A stretch of 6,130 bases of DNA from Propionibacteriaceae bacterium (GTDB taxonomy: Bacteria; Actinomycetota; Actinomycetes; Propionibacteriales; Propionibacteriaceae): assembly GCA_030538175.1 (NCBI GenBank), contig JAUNUL010000185.1:1-6130 (forward strand), in the 5' to 3' direction. This document shows, piece by piece, positions 1 to 5,097 of this stretch (its first letter is position 1; every line of letters begins with the position of its first letter). The notes under the pieces are model-generated. The model saw only the letters and a list, made by a program, of their open reading frames with translations, was not told the DNA's origin and did no database searches. A program made the translations under genes and the position numbers.

Positions 1-53
1 AGCGCACTTGACTGGGGGTCAAGGGGTCGCAGGTTCAAATCCTGTCAGCCCGA
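1..53 (+). tRNA. tRNA-Pro (anticodon GGG), 5' part missing
   Basis: This is the 3' two thirds of a tRNA, cut by the left edge of the window. The anticodon arm is seen directly: stem CTTGA (7-11) pairs with TCAAG (19-23) around the loop CTGGGGG, which puts anticodon GGG at 14-16 and reads proline codons CCC and CCT. The T arm is GCAGG, TTCAAAT, CCTGT (29-45), with one G-T pair. The 3' acceptor strand CAGCCCG (46-52) is followed by discriminator A53. The CCA end is not encoded. The D arm and 5' acceptor strand lie outside the window. Confidence 0.93.
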
Positions 54-72
54 CGAGGCGAAATGCCTGGTC

Positions 73-105
73 AGAGCCGGTTTCCACCATGTGGGGGCCG
101 GCTCT
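73..105 (+). terminator. Terminator-like hairpin after the tRNA
   Basis: AGAGCCGG (73-80) is perfectly complementary to CCGGCTCT (98-105). Inside, CCAC (84-87) pairs with GTGG (91-94) around a CAT loop, and the TTT and GGG between the two stems can form G-U pairs, giving one nearly continuous 15-pair stem. Only a weak T run (TTGTG) follows, as is common for actinobacterial terminators. It lies 20 bases after the tRNA and 48 bases beyond the stop of the oppositely oriented DUF1697 gene, so it could end transcription from both sides. Confidence 0.55.
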
Positions 106-152
106 TGTGCATGCTGCGTGCAAGATTTGTCACAGCGACGATCACCATTCGC

Positions 153-737
153 TCAAAGTTTGGCCGCGACCTTCACCAGCGTGTTCCAGTTCCTAGCCGT
201 CGCGGTGATGCCGAACCGCTTCTCCAGAGATGCATGGCTGGTCTTCATCGCCAGCACTCCGTCGGGATGCCAGACGAAGACAGTGCGGCCGGCGTACTGC
301 ACGACCTCGGGGTCTGTCGAGTCTGTGGCCCCCGAAACCAGACCACCTGCGAGGTCGGATGGAATAGTTGCGTCCGACGCGGCATTTTGTCCGGTTTCGG
401 GGAACGGAGGTGCCGCGGAGAGGAAGATCGCCAAATACTTCGAGCCATCCGTCGCAACGCCACCCAACGGGTTGCTCGCGAGCACGTCTCGCACCTCATC
501 GGCGTGCCGTACAACCACCGGCACATCGACGGCGAAGGCGTTCACCAACAACTGCCGCACCGCCGCGGCGATCTCGCCCTCCGTGCCGTGACGAGTCACG
601 ATGATGTTGCCGCTCTGACCGATGGTGACGACATCGGCATACCCCGCGGCGCTGAGTTCCTTGCGCAGGTCGGCCATCGGGACCCGATGGTTCTTGCCAA
701 CGTTGATGCCCCGGGGCATCACCAGCCAACGGCTCAT
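153..737 (-). CDS. DUF1697 family protein
   Basis: This gene encodes 194 residues of the DUF1697 family, which has no established function. The family signatures are visible: RGINVG at 9-14, the following VPMADLRKEL segment, QSGN at 41-44, and the C-terminal block LEKRFG with TARNWNTL at 171-187. The chain is slightly longer than a typical member, with a variable proline- and aspartate-rich stretch around 109-145. The ATG at 737 was chosen because the conserved N-terminal strand begins right after it and the weak site AAAGAG lies 6 bases upstream; the open frame continues to 836 without family similarity. ATG 719 is a less likely start because it leaves almost nothing before RGINVG. There is no signal peptide or membrane segment, so it should be cytoplasmic. 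It is divergent from the nitronate monooxygenase gene, 68 bases away. Confidence 0.9.
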   Translation of the reverse strand: MSRWLVMPRGINVGKNHRVPMADLRKELSAAGYADVVTIGQSGNIIVTRHGTEGEIAAAVRQLLVNAFAVDVPVVVRHADEVRDVLASNPLGGVATDGSKYLAIFLSAAPPFPETGQNAASDATIPSDLAGGLVSGATDSTDPEVVQYAGRTVFVWHPDGVLAMKTSHASLEKRFGITATARNWNTLVKVAAKL

Positions 738-805
738 TAAAGCTCTTTCGGTCGGACGTCCTGCCCCGGAACGTAGCACTCCAGCCTCGGGGCCATCATG
801 GGGGA
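738..805. promoter_or_regulatory. Divergent promoter region between DUF1697 and the flavoprotein
   Basis: Both flanking genes must start from these 68 bases. On the minus strand TGCTACGTT (770-778) fits an extended -10 (TGnTANNNT), about 33 bases before the DUF1697 ATG. On the plus strand CATCAT (794-799) lies 6 bases before ATG 806, the spacing expected if that message begins at its own start codon. No convincing -35 is visible for either, so these are candidates by position and consensus only. Confidence 0.3.
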
Positions 806-1861
806 ATGACACCGTTAGGCGACCGGCCACTTCCATCGCACCCGAAACGGCCCCTCGTCCTCGCCCCCATGGCAGGCGGTCCCTCGACGCCGAGGCTGTG
901 CGCAGCGGTCTGCGACGCTGGTGGGCTGGGTTTCCTCGCGGCTGGGTACCTGACTCCCGACAAGTTGGTGAGCGACATTGCTGAGCTGACCGAGCTCACC
1001 GATGCGGCGTACGGGGTGAATATCTTCGTCCCGGGCGAGCCGGCGCCAGCAGGCAGCCTCGAGGTGGAATTTGCGACGTACCGCGACCGGCTGATCGCCG
1101 ATGGAACGTACCCAGCCGACCTCTTCCCCGAGCTGCCGCAGTGGTCGACGGACTACTACGAGGAGAAGATTGACATCGTCGCCGCGTCGTCGGCGGCGTA
1201 CGTCTCCTTCGTCTTCGGCCATCCCGACATCAGCGTCATCCGCCGGCTCCAGGAAGCTGGCAAGGCCGTCGTGCTGTACGCGACCAGTCGCCCCGGGATC
1301 CGCGCCATTGCCGACTCGCCGGCCGCTGTGATCGGGATCCAGTCGGTGTACGCCGGTGGCCATCGCGCCACAGTCGAGGGCATGGACGATGACTCGGCAG
1401 AGGAACTCAGCACGCTGATCGGTTTCGCGCGCGGCATCTCAGACAAGCCGATCATCGCCGGAGGAGGCGTGTCCGGTCCCGCGGATGTCCGGGCCATCCT
1501 GGACGCAGGCGCCACCGCGGTCCAAGTTGGCACGTTGTTCCTCACCACCCATGAAGCAGGGACCCGGACGACACATCGGGAAGCGCTGCTGGCGACGCCG
1601 GAACGAGCGACGATGCTCACCAGATCGTTCTCAGGCCGGCCAGCCCGGACCATCGAGAACGAGTTCGCACGTCGCCACTCTGCGGATGCCCCGGCGCTCT
1701 ATCCCTATCTGCACTACCTCACCACCCGGATGCGGGCCGCTGCGGATCGGGTCGGCGATCCCGAGCACCTCAACCTCTGGGCCGGGACCGGGTTCGCGGG
1801 CTGCCGAGCCCTGTCAGCCGCCGACCTGGTGGCAGAGCTGACCGCAGGGGACAGTCGGTGA
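806..1861 (+). CDS. Nitronate monooxygenase-like FMN flavoprotein (2-nitropropane dioxygenase family)
   Basis: This 351-residue protein has the TIM-barrel layout of the nitronate monooxygenase family, whose known members use FMN to oxidise alkyl nitronates or propionate 3-nitronate; some relatives are instead quinone reductases. Visible landmarks are APMAGGPSTP at 20-29, AGGLGFLAAGY at 38-48, AGGH at 183-186 with His186 at the place of the catalytic base, the phosphate-binding AGGGVSG at 218-224, and VQVGTLFL at 239-246. A C-terminal FSGRPAR (275-281) and NLWAGTGF (323-330) also fit. The motif before AGGH is IQSVY, where relatives often have a Gly-x-Glu, so the exact substrate is uncertain. 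ATG 806 was chosen because the family N-terminus follows shortly. The G run touching the ATG is too close to serve as a normal binding site, which suggests leaderless translation. No signal peptide is present. Its stop is one base from that of the convergent YtoQ gene. Confidence 0.88.
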   Translation: MTPLGDRPLPSHPKRPLVLAPMAGGPSTPRLCAAVCDAGGLGFLAAGYLTPDKLVSDIAELTELTDAAYGVNIFVPGEPAPAGSLEVEFATYRDRLIADGTYPADLFPELPQWSTDYYEEKIDIVAASSAAYVSFVFGHPDISVIRRLQEAGKAVVLYATSRPGIRAIADSPAAVIGIQSVYAGGHRATVEGMDDDSAEELSTLIGFARGISDKPIIAGGGVSGPADVRAILDAGATAVQVGTLFLTTHEAGTRTTHREALLATPERATMLTRSFSGRPARTIENEFARRHSADAPALYPYLHYLTTRMRAAADRVGDPEHLNLWAGTGFAGCRALSAADLVAELTAGDSR

Positions 1862-1862
1862 G

Positions 1863-2303
1863 TCAGGCCTTGAGGACGTAGCGCAGGGTCTCCACCACCT
1901 GGTCGGTGGTCGTGCACCAGGCCTGGGCCACGGCATCGACTTCCTTGAGGGCGTGGACGATGTCGGCCTCGTGGAGGGTGACATACGGCTTGCCGAGGGC
2001 GGCGCAATAGCCGGCGTCGAATGCCGCATTCCACTGCTTGTATTTGTCCCCGAAGCGGACCACGACCATGTCGGCCTGTTCGATCAGCGTCCGGGTGCGG
2101 ATGGAGTTGACCTTGGCGGACTGGTGATCGCGCCAGAACTGGCTCGGGGTCTCGCCCAAGTGGTCGCCCGCGGCATCGCTGGCATCGTGGTCGGTGACCG
2201 GGGCGGTGAAGACAACATCCAAACCCGCTGCCTCGGCGCCGCGCTGGATCTCCTCGCGCCAATCGGTGTGGATCTCGCCGGACAGATAGACGTGAAAGCT
2301 CAT
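1863..2303 (-). CDS. ytoQ: YtoQ family protein (nucleoside 2-deoxyribosyltransferase-like fold)
   Basis: This 146-residue protein matches the YtoQ family along its whole length. It has VYLSGEIHTDWREEI at 5-19, the PVTDHDASDAAGDHLG region at 35-50, FWRDHQSAKVNSIRT at 56-70, and VVVRFGDKYKQWNAAFDAG around 80-98, then YCAALGKP and the HALKEVDA segment at 117-124. The family is placed among nucleoside deoxyribosyltransferase-like proteins because of this fold, but its reaction is not established. Compared with true deoxyribosyltransferases, the AFDAGY segment puts Asp96 where their nucleophilic Glu is expected; this is my own alignment by eye. ATG 2303 is well supported: AAGGAG lies 9 bases upstream (2313-2318 on the opposite strand) and the conserved sequence starts at once, while the frame further upstream has no similarity. 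The protein should be cytoplasmic, as no signal peptide is seen. Confidence 0.92.
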   Translation of the reverse strand: MSFHVYLSGEIHTDWREEIQRGAEAAGLDVVFTAPVTDHDASDAAGDHLGETPSQFWRDHQSAKVNSIRTRTLIEQADMVVVRFGDKYKQWNAAFDAGYCAALGKPYVTLHEADIVHALKEVDAVAQAWCTTTDQVVETLRYVLKA

Positions 2304-2343
2304 GGGGACAGGCTCCTTGAGAAGGGTTGACGGCTCAGGCCAG

Positions 2344-2372
2344 ATCATGTTCAGCCACCAGCCTAGGGTCAT
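2344..2372 (-). promoter_or_regulatory. Candidate promoter of the YtoQ gene
   Basis: On the minus strand ATGACC (2367-2372) and CATGAT (2344-2349) each match four of six consensus bases of a -35 and a -10, separated by exactly 17 bases. Transcription would begin near 2337, leaving a leader of about 33 bases that contains the AAGGAG site. Identification is by consensus and position only. Confidence 0.35.
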
Positions 2373-2394
2373 CATCCATCGGGTCCCGAAGGGC

Positions 2395-2465
2395 TCTCAC
2401 CGGGGCTTATGTCCAAATTAGGTCAAGGTGCTGGGTGAGCGGTGCCGGTGAGAACCGGTTAATAT
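2395..2465 (+). promoter_or_regulatory. Inverted repeats and -10 box upstream of the MerR gene (possible operator)
   Basis: TAATAT at 2460-2465 is a -10-like box whose start point, about 2472, would lie before the TTG start chosen for the regulator. Immediately upstream is the dyad CCGGT-GAGA-ACCGG (2445-2458), in the spot between -35 and -10 where MerR-family proteins bind. Part of it, CCGGTGAGA (2445-2453), is also the exact reverse complement of TCTCACCGG (2395-2403), and GGTGAG recurs at 2434-2439 and 2447-2452, 13 bases apart. No good -35 is visible, which fits activator-dependent MerR-type promoters with long spacers but does not prove one. Autoregulation is an inference. Confidence 0.35.
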
Positions 2466-2502
2466 GGGCAAAATCTCATTCGCTCGAACAGGGGAGAGAG
2501 AC

Positions 2503-2949
2503 TTGCTGACCGTGCCGCCGACAGGCCCGATCCCTGACGGACCGTTGCTCATCGGCGACGTCGCCGAACTCACGGGGTTGAGCCTGCGGTCCATCCGACA
2601 TTATGAGGAGATGGGGTTAGCCGTCGCCGACAGTCGGACCACCGGCGGGTTCCGGGTGTTCGGTGCCGAAGCGGTCGAGCGTCTCCGGTTGGTCATGATG
2701 CTCCGGCTCATGGGCATGTCCTTGGAAGACATCCAGCCGTTGATTGTTGCCTGCCGTGCGGCGGAGACGGGCGATCCCACTCTGGCAGCTGACGCTGATT
2801 CCTTGGCCGAGGCCCAGGCGCGGGTCGCTGAGGGCTTGGTTGCACTCGAGCAGCGCGTTGACATCGCCCGCCTGCTCGCGAAGCGCTTGGGCAAGGCAGC
2901 GCGAGCGAGTGCTGCCACTCAGGGTGAGGCGGCGTCCGCGGACGCTTGA
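2503..2949 (+). CDS. MerR-family transcriptional regulator
   Basis: From the TTG start this is a 148-residue DNA-binding regulator. The MerR-type helix-turn-helix LLIGDVAELTGLSLRSIRHYEEMGL spans 15-39, the wing with RTTGGFRVF is at 45-53, and the second helical pair with LRLMGMSLEDI is near 67-77. A charged, leucine-rich C-terminal helix (about 101-134) would form the dimer coiled coil. Only one Cys (84) is present, so the paired-Cys metal site of metal sensors is absent and the effector is unknown. TTG 2503 was chosen because GGGGAGAG at 2491-2498 is well placed before it. The upstream in-frame ATG at 2464 would add 13 residues but overlaps the -10-like box and has no good binding site. The likely targets are its own promoter and perhaps the divergent YtoQ gene, judged from position only. 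Confidence 0.88.
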   Translation: MLTVPPTGPIPDGPLLIGDVAELTGLSLRSIRHYEEMGLAVADSRTTGGFRVFGAEAVERLRLVMMLRLMGMSLEDIQPLIVACRAAETGDPTLAADADSLAEAQARVAEGLVALEQRVDIARLLAKRLGKAARASAATQGEAASADA

Positions 2950-2954
2950 TCGGA

Positions 2955-3584
2955 TCAGCCGCCGACGATGCCCCGCAAGACGGGTCTCCTGTCAGGCGGC
3001 CCCTCCACGCGAGTGGGTGCCGCGACGGCCTTCCCGTCCGCCGGCACGTCCCTGGTCACGACCGCATTGGCACCGACGAGCGCATTCTCGCCGATCTCAA
3101 TCGGACCCACGGCCACGGCTCCCGCACCGAAGGATGCGCCGCTGCGGATGACCGGCACTGCATGGGGTTCCGCTTCATCGTTGTCCCCACGGAGCCCGAT
3201 CGTCACGTTTTGTCGGATGAGGACGTCGTCCTCAATCACCACATCCGGGTGAATCACGATCCCGTTCTGATGGACGATCCGAACGCGGCGACCCAAGGTC
3301 ACCTCAGCGGGCAGTTCGATGCCGTACATCGTTTTGGTCAGTGCCAGCCCGAGGCGAGCCAAGGGGCCGACGGTGCGCCGCAGCGCCGTGGGTGAGGTGG
3401 GCTGCTGCGCCCAATTCGCCAATCGGTGCAGCACGATCACCTGGCAGCCGGGATGGTTGAGACCGCCGTGGACCTCACGGTCTTCACGAAGGACGTCGAT
3501 GAGGGGAAGGCGACGGGCGAGCTTCTCCACCCACCAACGCTTTGCTGGAGTGCGCTCGGGGTCGAGCGATGGGATGTTCGACAT
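2955..3584 (-). CDS. Serine O-acetyltransferase-like hexapeptide acyltransferase
   Basis: This 209-residue protein has an N-terminal helical part (LREDREVHGG at 32-41, HRLANWAQ at 53-60) followed by a left-handed beta helix of hexapeptide repeats (about 88-180), the layout of serine acetyltransferases that make O-acetylserine from serine and acetyl-CoA. His105 in VHQNGIVI and His141 in the segment before VPVI match the two active-site histidines of CysE. The Asp of the CysE DIHP motif is not kept (IELP here), and the usual GVPA near the end is replaced by AAPT. The chain is shorter than E. coli CysE and no cysK is nearby, so acetylation of a sugar or another acceptor is a real alternative. 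The start at ATG 3584 rests on where similarity begins; the AAGGA upstream is rather distant (about 14 bases). The next upstream in-frame ATG, at 3674, would add 30 dissimilar residues. Confidence 0.82.
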   Translation of the reverse strand: MSNIPSLDPERTPAKRWWVEKLARRLPLIDVLREDREVHGGLNHPGCQVIVLHRLANWAQQPTSPTALRRTVGPLARLGLALTKTMYGIELPAEVTLGRRVRIVHQNGIVIHPDVVIEDDVLIRQNVTIGLRGDNDEAEPHAVPVIRSGASFGAGAVAVGPIEIGENALVGANAVVTRDVPADGKAVAAPTRVEGPPDRRPVLRGIVGG

Positions 3585-3745
3585 GTGCGGTTTCGGCTTC
3601 CTTGCATGCGATTGAGGACGGGCGAACCCGGGGTCAGATCTCCACTGAACGAGGCCGAGAACTCGGCTCCGCATGGCAGCAAGACTACCCTAACGTAATG
3701 TCAGAGTGAGGGAAGGTTCCGCGTTCGACTTGTTCGCGAGGTTTC

Positions 3746-3776
3746 AGATGCGTGAGAGGTGGCGTGAGGCGCATCT
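3746..3776. repeat. Inverted and direct repeats in the divergent region (possible operator)
   Basis: AGATGCG (3746-3752) is the exact reverse complement of CGCATCT (3770-3776). Inside this pair GCGTGAG occurs twice as a direct repeat, at 3750-3756 and 3762-3768, exactly 12 bases apart. The structure lies about 36 bases upstream of the -10 box of the small gene and 160 bases upstream of the acetyltransferase start, where a regulator could act on the former. The rest of 3585-3820 holds no convincing gene; I see only weak -10-like boxes for the acetyltransferase around 3680-3695. Confidence 0.3.
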
Positions 3777-3811
3777 CATCAGCCCTGGCCGCGCGGGCCG
3801 GCGTACGCTCC

Positions 3812-3817
3812 TAGACT
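3812..3817 (+). promoter_or_regulatory. -10 box for a leaderless message
   Basis: TAGACT fits the actinobacterial TANNNT -10 pattern. Its last base is 7 positions before the A of ATG 3824, the spacing at which transcription would begin on the start codon itself. No Shine-Dalgarno sequence lies in between, and no clear -35 is seen. Confidence 0.45.
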
Positions 3818-3823
3818 GAAGTG

Positions 3824-4030
3824 ATGGACGTCAAGATCATTGCCAAGTCCCGACAGCGCGACGGAACCCAGCACCTGGAGGCGACGGCGCCTGCCCAGAC
3901 GCCGGTCGACGACGTCGTGACAGCCCTGATCAAGAAGCTCGGCATGCATCCCGAGTGTGAGGGCTGGGGCGAGGTCAAGGACGACCTGGACCCTGCGACC
4001 TGGGTGTATCAGATCTCCATCGAACCCTGA
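3824..4030 (+). CDS. Small protein of unknown function, probably leaderless
   Basis: I do not recognise this family. The gene encodes 68 residues from ATG 3824, or 69 if the GTG at 3821 is used. The sequence alternates likely strands and one helix: VKIIAKS near the start, HLEATA at 17-22, a helix from VDDVVTALIKKLG at 28-40, then an acidic segment with CEGWGEVKDDLDP and a last strand WVYQISIE. It is soluble and mildly acidic, with one Cys at 45, and lacks a signal peptide or membrane segment. The case for a real gene rests on sensible composition, the well-placed -10 box TAGACT, and the fact that it fills a gap where the opposite strand offers nothing. There is no ribosome binding site, in line with leaderless translation. 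It faces the substrate-binding protein gene, with 30 bases between the two stops. Confidence 0.72.
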   Translation: MDVKIIAKSRQRDGTQHLEATAPAQTPVDDVVTALIKKLGMHPECEGWGEVKDDLDPATWVYQISIEP

Positions 4031-4041
4031 TTTTCCTGATT

Positions 4042-4053
4042 CCCGCGAGCGGG
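4042..4053. terminator. Small GC hairpin between two convergent genes
   Basis: CCCG (4042-4045) pairs with CGGG (4050-4053) around the tetraloop CGAG, inside the 30-base gap between two convergent stop codons. It could serve both transcripts, but the stem is only 4-5 pairs and no T run follows on either strand, so its strength as a terminator is doubtful. Confidence 0.22.
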
Positions 4054-4060
4054 GCGGATG

Positions 4061-4867
4061 TCAGCCGAGCCAACAGCGCACCAGGCTGTCCCGCTCAGCC
4101 ATCCATTCGCGGGCAGCCCCGATGGGTGCCAACCCGTCCAGATTGACCAGGCTGTCCATCGCGTTCACATCGTCGATGTCGAACCGAATGCGGCCGAGCA
4201 CCTCGCGGGTGCGGCCCGGCAGGGTTTCCAGGCTCGCTCGATGGGCCAACAGCGACGCCCGGTCCGGCGACGGGAAAACGCGCAGCGGGTCAGCCAACCG
4301 GCGCAGGTGGAAAACGTCGTTCAGGTGATGCGGCACCCACGTGGGGGTGACGAACCAGTCGCCTGCCGCGAGTCGACGCCGCACGTTCGCCACGATGTCG
4401 TCAACGTGTGCGGGTTGCAGTCGCCAGCCGGCCTCGAGCAGTCCGTACGCCTGCATGAGCTCGGTCGACCACCGGTTCAGACCGGAGGCGGCATCGGCGC
4501 CGATCACCGTCACGCTCGCCATGTCGGCCATGACTTCGGGATCGGCCAGGTCCGCAAGGTCCCACACCTCAGCTTCGGGGACATAGCAGGGGACAGCCCA
4601 GAAATACTGCGCACCGTCGAACAGCATGCCGACCTCGGTCACGCGATCCTGCACGGAACGCCAGAGGTCTCCGTGGCCGTGGGGAAGCCACGCGGTGGCG
4701 AAGAACTGGATCCGGCCGGCGCCCAACTGGGCGTACATCTCCTCGTGCATCCCGTCGATGACGAGCACGTCATGGCCCAGCCGGGACAGGACTTCCTCGA
4801 CGACCGCGCCAGCCACCTGGTGGATGGACTCGTTCAGCCGACCCAGAACAAGTGGTGCCGCCGCCAT
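4061..4867 (-). CDS. OpuAC/ProX-like (glycine betaine-type) substrate-binding protein without signal peptide
   Basis: This 268-residue protein resembles the substrate-binding proteins of glycine betaine/choline-type ABC transporters (OpuAC family). The evidence is the family pattern: an N-terminal strand with a helix ending in LSRLGHDV, FFATAWLPHGHGDLW at 55-69, YFWAVPCYVPE at 88-98 with DLADL following, GLNRWSTELMQAYGL at 129-143, GDWFVTPTWVPHHLND at 169-184, and LADP at 191-194. Trp60 and Trp177 sit in the WLP and WVPH motifs that supply aromatic ligand-cage residues in relatives. Unusually, the chain begins directly with the first domain strand, with no signal peptide or lipobox. ATG 4867 has GGAGG only 4 bases upstream, and no plausible longer N-terminus was found. 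No permease or ATPase gene is adjacent. It may be a cytoplasmic sensor or ligand-binding protein, or it may be mis-started; the ligand is not known. Confidence 0.8.
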   Translation of the reverse strand: MAAAPLVLGRLNESIHQVAGAVVEEVLSRLGHDVLVIDGMHEEMYAQLGAGRIQFFATAWLPHGHGDLWRSVQDRVTEVGMLFDGAQYFWAVPCYVPEAEVWDLADLADPEVMADMASVTVIGADAASGLNRWSTELMQAYGLLEAGWRLQPAHVDDIVANVRRRLAAGDWFVTPTWVPHHLNDVFHLRRLADPLRVFPSPDRASLLAHRASLETLPGRTREVLGRIRFDIDDVNAMDSLVNLDGLAPIGAAREWMAERDSLVRCWLG

Positions 4868-4927
4868 GGTGCCTCCGAACCTCGGTGATTCGACCCTAGG
4901 TGACCAGCGGGATCCGCAGGATCTGGT

Positions 4928-4951
4928 TGGCGCAACTGATCAGTTGTGGCA
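4928..4951. promoter_or_regulatory. Perfect 14-bp palindrome in a 24-bp dyad (operator candidate)
   Basis: CAACTGATCAGTTG (4933-4946) equals its own reverse complement with no spacer. Symmetry continues outside it with two mismatched pairs, so 10 of 12 half-site positions match over 4928-4951. It lies between the candidate -10 boxes of the two divergent genes: ACCCTA at 4893-4898 (TAGGGT on the minus strand, for the binding protein) and TAGTGT at 4982-4987 (for the helicase). It is centred about 54 bases from either predicted start point. A dimeric regulator is the natural reading; which one is not shown. Confidence 0.45.
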
Positions 4952-4961
4952 CGGGAAAACG

Positions 4962-5097
4962 GGTGAGTTTCACCGACGCGCTAGTGTGGGTCCTCGCCTG
5001 GGATGTTCTGCATCGGGCCTTTCTTTCTCATCGGTGTCCTTGCGCCGCGGTGCTTCCGCGTCGAGCAGAACCTGGCACCACCACTTGGAGATCCTTC
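4962..5097 (+). promoter_or_regulatory. Candidate promoter and about 100-base leader of the helicase gene
   Basis: TAGTGT (4982-4987) fits a TANNNT -10 and would start transcription near 4994, giving a leader of about 104 bases. Just upstream, GGTGA (4962-4966) and TCACC (4970-4974) form a short dyad. In the leader CGCGG (5046-5050) and CCGCG (5056-5060) form a GC hairpin with a TGCTT loop, 27 bases before the GGAG at 5087-5090. Long structured leaders are known for cold-induced DEAD-box helicases in other bacteria; the comparison is an inference. Confidence 0.3.

Noticed and set aside
1..53. tRNA 3' end as a phage or island attachment site
   Set aside because: No integrase gene and no second copy of the tRNA 3' end are visible in the window, and the following genes look like ordinary chromosomal ones.
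63..740. Plus-strand open frames across the DUF1697 gene
   Set aside because: The conserved RGINVG, SGN and TARNWNT motifs are on the minus strand; the plus-strand product is Arg- and His-rich with no domain.
815..1363. Minus-strand frame inside the flavoprotein gene
   Set aside because: It is a shadow of a clear plus-strand family member and has no own motif or binding site.
2441..2466. FMN riboswitch, suggested by a GGTGAGAACC-like hairpin
   Set aside because: Only one hairpin resembles part of that riboswitch; the other conserved stems and loops are absent and the downstream gene is a MerR regulator.
2464..2502. ATG 2464 as the start of the MerR gene
   Set aside because: It overlaps the -10-like TAATAT and lacks a binding site, while TTG 2503 has GGGGAGAG at good spacing. 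It remains possible if transcription starts further upstream.
4058..4888. A 276-codon plus-strand frame opposite the substrate-binding protein
   Set aside because: It mirrors the minus-strand gene almost end to end. Only the minus strand has a binding site at its start and recognisable family motifs.
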